DNA of 64,000 nt from Trebouxia sp. TZW2008 (lineage: Eukaryota > Chlorophyta > Trebouxiophyceae > Trebouxiales > Trebouxiaceae), in the NCBI GenBank assembly GCA_002118135.1, contig BDIU01000004.1, positions 1 through 64,000 of the forward strand, written 5' to 3'. The translations under genes were made by a program, and so were the position numbers. Under the pieces are notes generated by a model. It was not told the DNA's origin. It did not search any database and saw nothing but the letters and a program-made list of their open reading frames with translations. Of this stretch, positions 48,920 to 59,158 are shown in pieces (the stretch's first letter is position 1; every line of letters starts with the position of its first letter).

Positions 48920-49857
48920 CCACATCACACACATTCTGTATCAAACGAGGACACATTCTGTATCAAACGAGGTGCTGCTGCAGGCGGCTTCTCCAAGCTG
49001 GCTGGTTTCAATGGTGGCCGCCACCTCTTTGAGCTTTGCCTTGTGTCAGATGAAGATGACACCAGGTATACTGAATCTCCTCTGTAATGACTACTAAATG
49101 CAAGAAGGCAATTGCCCTCATATCAATTTCTGTTCAATCAGAGGTACTGCTGCAATCAGAATGCAGTATTTGATTCCCAAAGTGCGCTGTCCTTGCATCA
49201 AGAGTGTCATTGCGCCGAGTGTCCTCATAAGGAGAAATTGCTGTCCTATCTTGTGCTCGCCCTCAGCCCTTCTGCTGCTCACAAAGCGCTCTTGCATCAC
49301 AGCACGTTTGCAACATGCACGCAGCAGTTGCTCGTGTCTCGGTCCAGGTTCTTGTGGTGTATGTATCAAAAGACTGATTTGCTGTTTGACAACAATCCAA
49401 CCACTGGTGTATGGCTTGCTTTCTCTTCTTTTGATTGTACTCAATAATGCTTATCAGCCAGCAGATCGTCAGCACGCTTTTCACACCATTTCTGTGACGC
49501 TGCCTTGCTTCAGATTAAGTTGTTGACAGCGTTGCAAAGATCAATCTGGTATTTCCCAGTGAGCCTCGCTGTCACCACTCCTTTGACGCTCCCCTCATTG
49601 CGTCAGACTCGGCTCATCTGTCATTTGCCAGCATTCAACATCCCCATAGGCTGCTGCAAGGTCAATGCAGTCCGCACTGACGCTGTGACGGGTTGTTGGC
49701 TTGCAGACTGCCGCGAGCTGCAACCTGCTTCAACACACTTTACCTTCCAAGCTATAGCAGCAAGGAGGTCATGCAAGAGCGACTGCAGCAAGCCTGCTCA
49801 GCGCAGCTTGTCTTTGATGAAGGTGAGCCTGAGTACACGCCAGCATCAACCTCATGA
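35527..49857 (+). CDS. Ankyrin-repeat HECT E3 ubiquitin ligase, HACE1-like
   Basis: Predicted to transfer ubiquitin from E2 to substrate through a catalytic Cys thioester. N-terminal ankyrin exons: 35527-36549 (NPTALLMAAAGGFPDTVQAL), 37077-37215, 37781-38127 (GTNALMAAAEKGYTECVEVL, MTALMLAAAAGHALVVQTLI), 39038-39212 and 40676-40787 (CSALHCAVKARQLEVIQLLL). The last has a good donor (TCTGA/gtaagc) and joins in phase to 41543-41696 (GVLLGSGDFAALPIGTAPSD), so the ankyrin and HECT parts are read as one gene. Middle exons are less certain: 42508-42659, about 43150-43515, about 44275-44390, about 45106-45284. HECT exons: 46760-46944 (MQYADEGGVGSGVRRDWLNS), 47347-47512, 47883-48107, 48496-48701 (WFWQLLSGYSQAQLQALLAF), 48984-49065, 49707-49857. 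The last has CFNTLYLPSYSSKEVM with the expected catalytic Cys at 49726-49728 and a short acidic tail. SADGGHTWQPY resembles the HACE1 SADG..FQPN segment. Exons between 41696 and 46760 are incomplete; two separate genes remain possible. Confidence 0.8.
36555..37030 (+). repeat. ~55-70-bp tandem array in the first ankyrin intron
   Basis: About six to eight units containing TATGGCAAGACAAAGGTG and CAGCAATCACACAACACACC follow the donor of exon 1. Unlike most arrays here I cannot match the unit to a neighbouring exon. It stays open in more than one frame, which produces a long artificial reading frame. Confidence 0.85.
38060..38580 (+). repeat. Array of an ankyrin exon end with donor
   Basis: The exon end coding AAAAGHALVVQTLIELGAAV and ERLPLQ/gtgctt (to 38127) is followed by three decayed copies at about 38200-38290, 38330-38435 and 38480-38575. 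Each ends in GAGAGGCTGCCTCTTCAGGTG or a near match. Stops and frame changes make the copies unlikely to be translated. Confidence 0.9.
39038..39965 (+). repeat. Five-copy array of an ankyrin exon
   Basis: The exon at 39038-39212 (SGTTALMAVAGRGFTECVQL then LLDCDAG/gtgagt) is followed by four copies starting near 39300, 39497, 39684 and 39872, a period of ~188-197 bp. The first two copies are nearly intact (over 90% alike by eye), while later ones decay. The copies lack the first ~60 bases including the acceptor, so they probably are not spliced in. Confidence 0.9.
40425..40676 (+). repeat. Tandem repeat ending at an ankyrin exon acceptor
   Basis: Four units of about 60-75 bp with GCTGGAATGCAAGCATG and CAATGCAAGCATGTGTCATGC lead directly into the acceptor TCATGCAG at 40675. 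Thus the 3' splice-site side of the intron has been multiplied. Confidence 0.85.
41037..41135 (+). repeat. GCGT microsatellite
   Basis: About 24 near-perfect units of GTGC/GCGT with a few GCAT variants, in an intron. Confidence 0.95.
41403..41700 (+). repeat. Duplicated exon start, linker of the HACE1-like gene
   Basis: The acceptor and first codons of the exon at 41543 (CVPELFLALSSK) also occur at 41404-41470 as CVPELLIALSSKEPLSGSF, 139 bp upstream. The second copy is chosen as the exon because it continues in frame to a donor at 41697. Confidence 0.75.
41755..42035 (+). repeat. Tandem copies in the following intron
   Basis: Three loosely similar units of about 120 bp share TTTGCTG, TCATTCAAG, CTTCTGC and TTGCCAGGT blocks. 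Part of the exon end coding PSDMDQ/gtcag also recurs at about 41757-41782. Confidence 0.6.
43480..44100 (+). repeat. Decayed copies of an exon end with donor
   Basis: The end of the exon at 43515 (KHHAVVFNEAVEAACQ, CTGCCTGCCAGTGAGTGAC) recurs at about 43590-43725, 43800-43925 and 44020-44095. CTGCCTGCCAGTGAGTAACT and CTGCCTGCCAGTGAGTGACT preserve the donor; the coding part is broken. Confidence 0.85.
44450..45190 (+). repeat. Six-copy array of a HACE1-like gene exon start
   Basis: Units of about 120-130 bp begin with a 3' splice-like GTTGCAGGGCAAACGCCAAG or variant and encode a decayed form of ANAKQACVIWSWAFAVEGLL. Copies lie near 44455, 44600, 44730, 44850, 44975 and 45103. The last leads into ALRPSRHMAMWVPRHHMLED and a donor and is taken as the exon. 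Confidence 0.88.
45235..45695 (+). repeat. Array of the next exon end with donor
   Basis: The exon end HHMLEDMCHGF, coded at 45250-45284, is copied at about 45375-45415, 45515-45556 and 45655-45692. Each keeps CATCACATGCTGGA, CATGTGCCATGG or close, and a GTGTAAG/GAGTAAG donor. Confidence 0.88.
46050..46092 (+). repeat. CCCTG microsatellite
   Basis: About seven pentanucleotide units (CCTGC frame) in an intron. Confidence 0.9.
46618..46850 (+). repeat. Duplicated start of the first HECT exon
   Basis: GGATGCAATRTGCAGATGAG, GGTGGGGTAG and the following ~80 bases occur at about 46619 and again at 46759, a spacing of 140 bp. Both have an acceptor-like CAG. The second copy continues in frame through the HECT exon; the first runs into AAAAAGC and lacks a good continuation. 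Confidence 0.85.
47150..47335 (+). repeat. CTGTG pentanucleotide arrays
   Basis: Two runs of TGCTG/CTGTG units (about 47153-47213 and 47262-47326) around a CCTGCC-rich spacer, in the intron before the second HECT exon. Both strands stay open and give artificial Cys/Ala/Val or Gln/His/Ser frames. Confidence 0.95.
48060..48365 (+). repeat. Decayed copies of a HECT exon end
   Basis: The exon end DDRTMQLLHR (to 48107) recurs at about 48190-48285 (NDRTMQLLHT) and at 48335-48358 (TMQLLHRWA). A further relic of the next exon's end (PVPPAG/gt) lies at about 48795-48830. Confidence 0.8.
48863..48921 (+). repeat. TGCC microsatellite
   Basis: About 14 perfect tetranucleotide units in a HECT-region intron. 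Confidence 0.95.
49085..49243. mobile_element. MITE-like element, copy 3 (degenerate)
   Basis: Same family as 1024-1197: left part TAATGACTACTAAATGCAAG, internal CAGAGGT and CAGAATGC blocks, then the repeated GTCCTTGCATCAAGAG / GTCCTCATAAGGAG right part. It starts 20 bp after the HECT exon donor at 49065. Confidence 0.65.
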
Positions 49858-51589
49858 ATGTCATGTATGCATGTGACATATGATGTTCTCTAACAGCATA
49901 CGCTTATGATATATATAATGGTAAATGATGCTATGCAGTCAAATTTGCAGCATAACAGCTCAACTGATACTACTGCAGGCATCAAATTGAATGCCTGGCT
50001 TGGGTAAGAGCCACAACAGCGCTTTTGGCATGTCAAGCTCAAAAGTGCAACAGATACTGAGCTTGATGTGGCGTCTCCTGCTTCAAGCCATTACTGCATT
50101 GCACGCTGTGCAGTGCTTTTCTCTGCTTTGCTTTTCCCGCCATCTTCTTGTGCTGCAAAGGCGCAACTCAGCCGATCAATGTCTCGCTTGAATCTATGCA
50201 GCCTTGTCCTGGGGAGTTGACACAAGTTGTTGTTGGACTGAGCGACACTTGCAAATACGCCTGAGCATGGCAGTTGCCTGCTGTGCAGGAGCTGTGCATG
50301 AAGTTGTTCCTAGAACAGCAGCAGTGACAGCAGCCGCAAGCAGTCAAACCAGCTCCTCTGATTCTCGGATCAGGTGGACCTTGCCCTGGCAGGCGGAAGA
50401 GTGACCGCTGCAAGATGTTGAGTGTACTGAAGCTTGATGCGGCAATGCAGCAAGCAAAGTGAAACCACAGATGTCAATGTTGCCTGGCATGAGCAGTAAG
50501 CATTGAAATTGATGTTCAGCGCCAAACATATCAGCTTGAATTTGTACAAGAAACGCACCATATACATGGTGCTGCCCGATGCTTCTTGACTTAGTTGTAT
50601 TATCTTGCATCTAGGTGCATCAGTCGTTGTACTGAGTACAGTTTGCCCTGAGCAAGAGTCAATTGCTCTGTTGTTTTGTTTGCTTTATATGCTGGTGTGG
50701 CAGCATCACGGTATGTTGCGGCCGCGATTTGTTTGTGGATTTGATCATGAACTTGATGGAGGCTAGGAGCATGTGGTTCTGAGAGTCAGTGTGTCATTGA
50801 ACAGCTGCACAAGGCCATACATTCAGCATGCGCATATGACAGCCAATGCGTTGAACAAGATCGTCTTGCATTGTGTAAAGAACAAACGCCAGGAACACCG
50901 TCAGCTTCTGAGTGTTCCCCTTGTGCATGAGAACGAGTAACTGCTGCAAAGATGCATGTGCAGGCATTCCCAATTGCAGGCATGATCATAGTAGCATCAG
51001 TGATGTCAGAAGATTTCGTGTTCCACGATGCTTGCTCAGGCAACTGTATTTCTGGTGTGTTTCACAAAGCCTGACACAGATCGTAACTATCTGTCAGCCA
51101 GTAACAAGACATGCACACAGTCTGGTTATTCTACCGGTCTAGTTGCACAGGTATGAATCTAGCAAAAGACAAACTTGACCTCTTGTTATCATGATGACAA
51201 AGCTGCTGTGTAAGCTGACACAGTTTGGCAATGCCTTGTTTTGATGACATTAGAAAAACTCGACATGAGCACATGCAAACAATTGTCAGCAAACGTTTGT
51301 CGACAGCATGCACAAACACATTTATTTTCAGACGACACTGAAACCCCTGCCATGCGACTCAATGAAGCGCCCTGTCTCGTACACATTTCCTTGTGTACTG
51401 AGGTCTGTTTTGAACATCCTAGAAACTCTAAAGTAGCTGATACTTCCAGTTAGCGGTAGACTGGTGACCATGCGCATCCAACAAAAATTCACAGACAAAA
51501 TGGGCACCCACTGCCTTTAAATGGCCTTAACGATCTGTCCTTCCCTGACAGTATTGCAGCGGTGACTACAGGCAAGCACATCTTTGGGG
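49858..51589. other. Convergent intergenic region, no gene recognised
   Basis: About 1.7 kb between the HECT-gene stop and the stop of the next minus-strand gene. An AT-rich stretch lies at 49895-49930. No open frame here shows a recognisable family. Confidence 0.55.
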
Positions 51590-54500
51590 TCATGACAGCA
51601 TTGGCTGAGAAGAGAATGCTGAGGCTCCTTGGCTTGAGCTATAGCTCTGCCCCAGCTGCAGCGTATGCACCTGCTCCTGCACAGGCACAGCAGGGTATCT
51701 CAGGCTGCTGACAGAGGCTCCTGTTGTGACGCCTAGTGGCCTATAATTCTCTTTTTGTGCAACAGGAGTAGCTGCTGGATTGCTGTACCATGGGCAGCAG
51801 CAAAACAAGCCACTGCAACAGCACTGCTGTACCATGAGCAACAGCAAATGATGCTGTTGACTTTTGCATGAGTGCTTTACAAGCTGTCATATATGGTGCT
51901 GTTATGACGTAACTGCAATTGATTTGTATCATGACGGTCAGTGCAGGGTGGACTCATGCCACGACAATTTCTGATTCAACTTGTTCTGCGCTGCCTTGTC
52001 CTGAAATCCTGCATGTTGCAAAGAACAGCTGACAGACGGAGCAAGCTGGTCCCAGGAAGGACAACAGATGCAAGGTGCAACGACCTTACCTTTAGAGAGA
52101 CAATCTCTGCATCGCGTTCCTCAAGTTGCCGCCGCAGCTTAGCAATGAGATCTATGTTGGCACTGATGTGCTGCGACTGCGACAAGCTGCTACGCCCAAC
52201 TGCACCTGTTTGCTCATCCTGTATACATACACACAGTTTGCTTGCTTGATTTGTACATAGATCCATCAAGGTGATTGTACGCTGTAAGATCCCATGCCAT
52301 GTGCCATTGCTGAAACCGCAAACACACCAACGATAGGCCAGCCACTCACATTTACGGGATACATGCACAATCAAGTGCCCAGGCAGTCTGTCTAGTTGGC
52401 ACATTGACTTGGAATGCAAGCAACCAAGATGTGTGGCTACAGGCAACAACACCGTATGCTGCCATGACATTACGCTGACAGGTTCGACAGTCTTGTGCAA
52501 AGATGCAAACAGCGCATTGCACATGCTGGACGCATCATTGTTGTGTTTGAGCCATGCAAGGGTCTGATCGTGGTTAGTCCTTCACATCAGACAACTACTG
52601 TGAGAGCGCTGCAAGCCATGCTTCAGAAATGTTGCATCACCACACACTGCATTGCATGCTATACATGTGTTTGATATACACGTATATGCGTCTACGCGGC
52701 ACCTGTAGGAAGGCTTAAATGAGGCTCGTGATGTGTCAAAAGTCTGTAATACAATGCAAGCTGCACACACAAATAGTGTCCATGTACATACAAATGTATA
52801 GCACCTGTTGGAAGGCCACATGAGGCTCTTGGCTGGGCTGTTGTGGTGGTGTTGCAGGAGGGGCAGCTCGGGCATGCCCTGCCCCACCATCAGCACTGAG
52901 GCGGCCTGGAACAGCCCCTTGTGGCAATGGACCTGCAATCAGGACGTGTGTCAGTTGTGTGCATCAATCTTTTGTATTACTGAGCAGTAAGCATACTGAT
53001 GCACAATGATCTTATAACATATGCAGTGAACTTGCAAGAGGGCTAGCTCTGGCATGCCCTGCCCCACTGTTAGTACGCAAGCGGCCGGGAACTGCCACTT
53101 GTGACAAAGGGCCTGCCCTCATTGTCTTGGTAGCAGTAGTGTGCAGCTGTGTTGTCTCTTTGCAAGCATGTCAGTGGTAATGACAATGGTCTATTGTGTG
53201 CATCAGTCCAGGATGTGTCAACATTGGTAGAGTAGCATGCAAGATGATTGGATCATGTGCAGCATGCACAAATGCCTCATTGCTTCAGAGAGCAATCAAG
53301 GCAGCATCATTCTCTACACAGAGCAGTGATGCTTGACAGCACCTACAGCCCGTGGAGTAAGCATGTAGCAGCAGGGCGCAAGGTTTCTGCATGATGCACC
53401 TAGCCTGGCAAAGCAGGATACAAGCACAACACAGACAACGCCAAAACCAAAACCACTATAGCAAATGTGAATAGTTTTGACTACCTGAATGAGCACTTTG
53501 TACAAGGGCTGCCTGAGCAGCCCCAGGGGGCGCCCCTCTGGGACCCCAGCTGCTGCTGTGGGCGAAAGGGGTGGGTTGGGGTTGTTGGGGTCGGGGTTGA
53601 GCTGCTGCCCCAGACACCCCCTGAGAACCCCCTAGGGACCCCCCACTGGGCTGGGGGGTGATGCTGCCTTGAGAGGACTGCTGCCGCCGGGGCAGTTCAC
53701 CAGAGCGAGTCTTCATGGAGGACAATTTTGAGAAAGGGCCCTTGCCATGTGGCGGCGAGCCTTGACCAGTGCACACATCATAGTTGATGATTGACCTCAA
53801 GACGCATTTGCAACAATGACTATCTGCACCTTTCACATGCTTGCTATTTACATTGTGTACATGTCAAGGATTGTTGAATCTGCTGAATTCATTAGCAGAG
53901 AACTACCTCCCAACAACCTTGTGTCAAGTCAACAAGACATGCACTGGCAATGGTGACAAAGCATCTGACAGCTGTGCCTTGATTCCATGCTTGTGGTATG
54001 GGCATCTTGTGCACAGTTGCGGTACCGATGTTCAGCACGCAGCGTGAATGCACTGCAAAATTGGCTGTGTCGCAGCCTGAGAAGAGCTCACGAGGCAGCA
54101 ACAGCTGAAATCAAATCAAACACAGACATCACAAGGCAATGACAAGCTGAATACAGGTGTGCCATGGCTGCATTGATGCAGGGTGAGAGCCCATTGCTGG
54201 CAAAGTAGCAGACAAACAGGGCTGTCAAGACAGCAATGCAAAGAGCGATGGACAAAGCGGAAGTGCGTTCAACTAAACTCAGCAAAATGCCTGGCAGAAG
54301 CACTGTGTATGCAACAATGGGAACACCAGACAGGTCAATGCAGGAATTTTCCCAAGCTAGTACTAAGGCGCCTTTGGCTGCAGCAATTTGGCCTCGAGGA
54401 CGTAACAAGACTCTTGCAGGTCATCACCTTGGGAGTGAGGGGGACAAAAACATCTCAAACACACTCCCCCAGCCCAGAAGTTTCCCAAGCAACTCCTTGG

Positions 54501-57013
54501 GCGTAATTGGCAGCAGCACCTCATGAATGCAGAATCAGACGAAACAGGACTGTTGCATGTTGCAAGCAATCACCTTGAGAGTCTGGGGAGGAGGTGACCT
54601 CAAATCCGCCCCCCGCCAGAGACTGCAGCTCCCCACTGCCCAAGTAGGCGTTGTGCTCTTGGAAGCCTGTAAGAAACGGCCAGCGTGAAGCAGCATGCAC
54701 GCCACTTGACAAGCAAGGTGATCTATGGTAGCATGATCAGACTTGACTGAGTATCCGAACTCATTTGTGACAGCAAATTAGCTCAGGCTTGACTGAGTAT
54801 GCAAACTCATTTGTGACAGCAAAACAGCTCAGGCATCCAAGTAATGCATAAGCTGCCATCCCGCCCTCAAGACATTCCTAGGACACAGAGTGCAAACAAG
54901 AGAGCACCTAGTGTCTCAAGCCTCGCTGACTCCACTCAGCTTGCCTTTTCACTGCATTGAGTCCTTTTTTTTTGCCAAACAAAGATACGGAGGAAAAGAA
55001 GAACTTGTGTCAGAAACAGAAGGAAACAATGTAAACAAGCATTTTCTTGACTTACTGGAGGCCTGAGTGGGCAGCACCAGGACTGGGCAAGGGGCTTCTA
55101 GGACCAATTGAGAGCTGACCCCACCCATAGGGGACAGGGCCTTCTTGAGGCGGCCCCTGATAGTGCTGGTCACCACCAGCAGGTCCATGGATTGCTCTTC
55201 ACAGAAGTCACAGATCTGTGCTTTTGCATCACCCTACATCCACACAAACTAAATAACTTCCTGGTTCTCTTCTTTTGTCATGCACCAAAATCTCTACAAG
55301 TGCATGTCACCACCAGCAGATACATGGACTGCTCCTTACAGAAGTCACAGATCTGTGCCTTTGCGTCACGCTGCAACAAAAAGATCCGGGATGCAACACA
55401 TGTCCGTGTCAGGCTTGACAAGCATCTGCCCTTCTCTCTGGTGCTTGCATAGACGCTGAGCAGGAGTGCCGATGTCCTGCCGGTACGAGTTGCAGATGTG
55501 TAGTCTCTTTGGTCAAGGCATTCAGACTTACAGGGCAAAGTGGCACCAGGAATAATGCCACAGGGAGCGTTGCAAAACCGATTGTATTGCACACAAAGGC
55601 CAAAGACAATGTTCCAACCTAATCAAGCATTGCAGATGAGCTGAAGACAATAGCAGCACTGCAGGTACATGGAGAGCAGCGACTTGAGCTTGAAAGCATT
55701 ACAGTAAACAGCATCTATCCTAAAGAACCATTTAAGCTGCAAAGAGAGCAGCTGCTTGTCCTGAGGCAGCAACATGGGGCAACAGGACGGCAGCTTACCC
55801 AAAAGGAGGCCTAGCTGAAGGGTATAGGTCAGCAGCTTACTCCAGGCAGCATTGCAGATGAATAGAGAGCAGCAGCATACAATAAGACATCCTTACAAGT
55901 GACGAGGAGCCAGTAGCTTACCCTGAGGGAGACGTGCTGTGTGACAGTGAGGCCCATGAGGTCATCCTGCTCCAGGTGGCCTGCGGCCTCCTCACCCCCA
56001 TCGTTGTGGCCCCTCTTNNNNNNNNNNNNNNNNNNNNNNNNNNNNNNNNNNNNNNNNNNNNNNNNNNNNNNNNNNNNNNNNNNNNNNNNNNNNNNNNNNN
56101 NNNNNNNNNNNNNNNNNNNNNNNNNNNNNNNTGGCCTGCGGCCTCCTCACCCCCATCGTTGTGGCCCCTCTTCCCCCTCTGAGACACCTGCACACCCCAC
56201 ACATTCATTAAGCCATGTTTTGCCAGTGACAAGAGCAGTCAAGAGCGGGCAGTGGGCTGCAGAGTGCTGTGTGACAGTGAGGCTCATGAGGTCATCCTGC
56301 TCCAGGTGGCCAGCTGCCTGCTCACCACCATCACTGTGGCCCGTCTTACCCCTCTGAGAAACCTGCACAACCCCACACATTTGTCATCTATTGTTGTTGT
56401 CATTGGTTAGCAATCTTTGCTTACTGAGCAAGAATCCGCCAGTGGTCCTGGTGATTGGCAGAGGCAGCAGGCTGTGATGTGTTTTTCCCAAAGTTTTGCA
56501 CAGGTGCACCCTGGTATACGATACAACACATGTACACTCTACAGCAGCCTGCCGCAATCTGTTGTTCTCCATGTGCTGCAGTGACACAGGCTAGAGGTCC
56601 TTGACTGAGCATACGCCCTGAATGTAGCTGAGTTTTCCTACGGACCTGAGCAGAGGCTTGAATGTGCCAATCAAGGAGTGCAGCCACTGAGCGACAGAAG
56701 TCAGGCAAGAATGGGGCGCAAGGCAATCATAAGGTTTCAGGTCCAGTTATGTTATACTGTTATGCAATTCAGCCACGAAAAACCCTGATGCAAATCTGCT
56801 GTCATAGCAGCAGATATCAAATCTCTGTTGGCATTTGTCCTTGCTGAGGCGTGGCAACCAAACACAGAGGGGCACAAACAGGATAGCGCAAATTGAATGT
56901 GCAGCCAGCAGCAGAACCCGCTTGGTACAGACCTGCCACGATTGCCGCTGCTGCTGCATGTTCCTGCTATTCTGTCTGTTGCTTCTGTACCTGCTGCCAG
57001 TGTTGCTGCTCTC

Positions 57014-57078
<65 letters not shown>

Positions 57079-59126
57079 ACCTGTTACACTTCCTGTTTGG
57101 GGCTGACATGAGTAAACAGCTTTTTGCCTGTGTTGCTGGCCGGTGTGTGCCTCGCCTCTTTTGGTGAAACATAGCCATACAGACAGCAAAACAGCAGCAT
57201 GCTTGCAATATGCTTGCTCGACTTGCCTGGTACTGCAGCAGGTATAGTTCATCCTCGGACGCCAGGCAATACTTGGCAGCCCAAGTCAGCATCTGACGCC
57301 CTACGTCAAAGCCGTCATAGGCAATGACCACTTTCCTGGCTTGGTCAGTCTCTGGCCGGGCTGTGAGCATGCTGACCTTCAGGTTTTGGGGCAGGCTGGC
57401 TGTTGCCCGGGGACCAGCCTGCGACTAGCAGGACCTCAAGATCAACACCAAGGGGAATCAACACTTCACTTTCTGGGGTTAGTCAGCCTCTGGGCATGCC
57501 AGCCTTTAAGTTTTGAGACAGGCTGGCTGTTGCCTGGGGACCAGCCTGGACACCAAAATCAACAATCACAGCTCAAGACTTGACATGGGGATATGTGCAG
57601 TAGGGCAATGCCGTAATGCAGAAACCTCATTCTTTTGGTGAGGGTGGTGACAGATGTGAAAGCAGTGGTGTTTGGATTTGCGAAACAAAGGACTGCTCAT
57701 CATGTGTAGCTGGGAGATGTTTGTCATCGTATTCAGGCGCATCAAGTTGCTTTACACAGCAGACTTGACATTGCTGCAGTGGATATGGCAGTCGTTGTGC
57801 ATGTGACACAAGCGGTGTCAACATGTCGAAGATCAAGCCGTGTGTTCTCATTGCCACTTCTGGGTATCAGTGATTGCACCAGTCAGGCAGGTACAAGCTG
57901 GCTGCAGGAAAGTGAGCAACGCATGACAGATGCAAACTCGACGCCTGGCTTACCGCGACTTGCTCTAGAGCAACCCCAAGGTTCCGTTGTGAGTTGATGC
58001 GCATCTTGTCATTTCTGGCACTCTGCAACATACAACGCAGGCTCAAACATTCATGCTGTGCAGAAGGCTGGTCAGCACAGATGTCTGTTGACCGACTGCA
58101 ATTGCAAGCGCGACGGTTTCACGAATGAAGACTAAAAATTCAACAGGCAGCCTGTGCGGCATGCAAATGAGGTGCCAACTAGTATGTTGCAAGTCAAGTC
58201 CATTGCCGGGCATATCATCCAGAACAGAACCTTCAACAATGCGAGGCTGGATCATACCAAAGACAGCTGAGTGCAGGTTGAAAATAAAGGCTGGGCGCAT
58301 AATGCATCATGCGTGCAAGGCTACATGACGAGACAGACAACTGGAGGTAGGTGGCGTAACTACTGCATCAGGAATGACGTGCATTGCTGTGCCTATGACC
58401 CATTGTACAGTCGCTATGCATGCAAGGCGCAGCTTTACGAAAGTCGGGTGAGTGGGATAGCACCCACGGCTGGGCATATGTTTCAACACAGCTATGCATG
58501 CAAGGCAGCAGGATGAGAACCACAGGCAATGTGCATGGCTGAGCGTATGATGAGACAAGCAGTGGCTATGCACGCAAGGCTGAACTACAAGGTGAACTGG
58601 ATTCAACAACCAGGTGAGCGTAAGTGGTACATACTGCGGGGCGTATGATGAGGCAGGCGGCTTGGGAGTTGAGCTGCTGGCTGAGGCTGGCTGGCACCAG
58701 CTTGTTCAGCAGCGAGCTTGTGTTCTCCTTCCCGCCTGCACTGACAGCCGCACCCTATGTGGCTGCAAGAAACTGTGCTGCCTTTTGTTTGTCAAAGAGA
58801 GGAGTATGCTAGTGGGCGGCAGGATTTGGTATGTTGCTCAACATGTCAAACTTTCTTGCAGGAAGTGGTAGAGACAGACAATTGGGCGCATGCCATTTGT
58901 GCCAAGGCCTCTTGCCTCAAATCAGTCTGAGACAGTGCTAAACGGCTCCACGCCCTGTGTACCAACATCATACAGATACATTGCCTGACAAGCACCATTG
59001 CTGTGCGGCTCCCTGGCAGGACTGTATGGCTGTTTGTACAGAAGAGAACAGCAAGGGCGTGCATCCCTGACGCTCACAACTTGACAACATCAACAACTGC
59101 ATGACCATGCACGCATCAGCAAACTG

Positions 59127-59158
<32 letters not shown>

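Noticed and set aside
56752..57252. Poly-Ala / poly-Ser frames on both strands
   Set aside because: Created by the uninterrupted CTG repeat within an intron; no conserved sequence beyond the repeat apart from the USP exon at 57376-57227.
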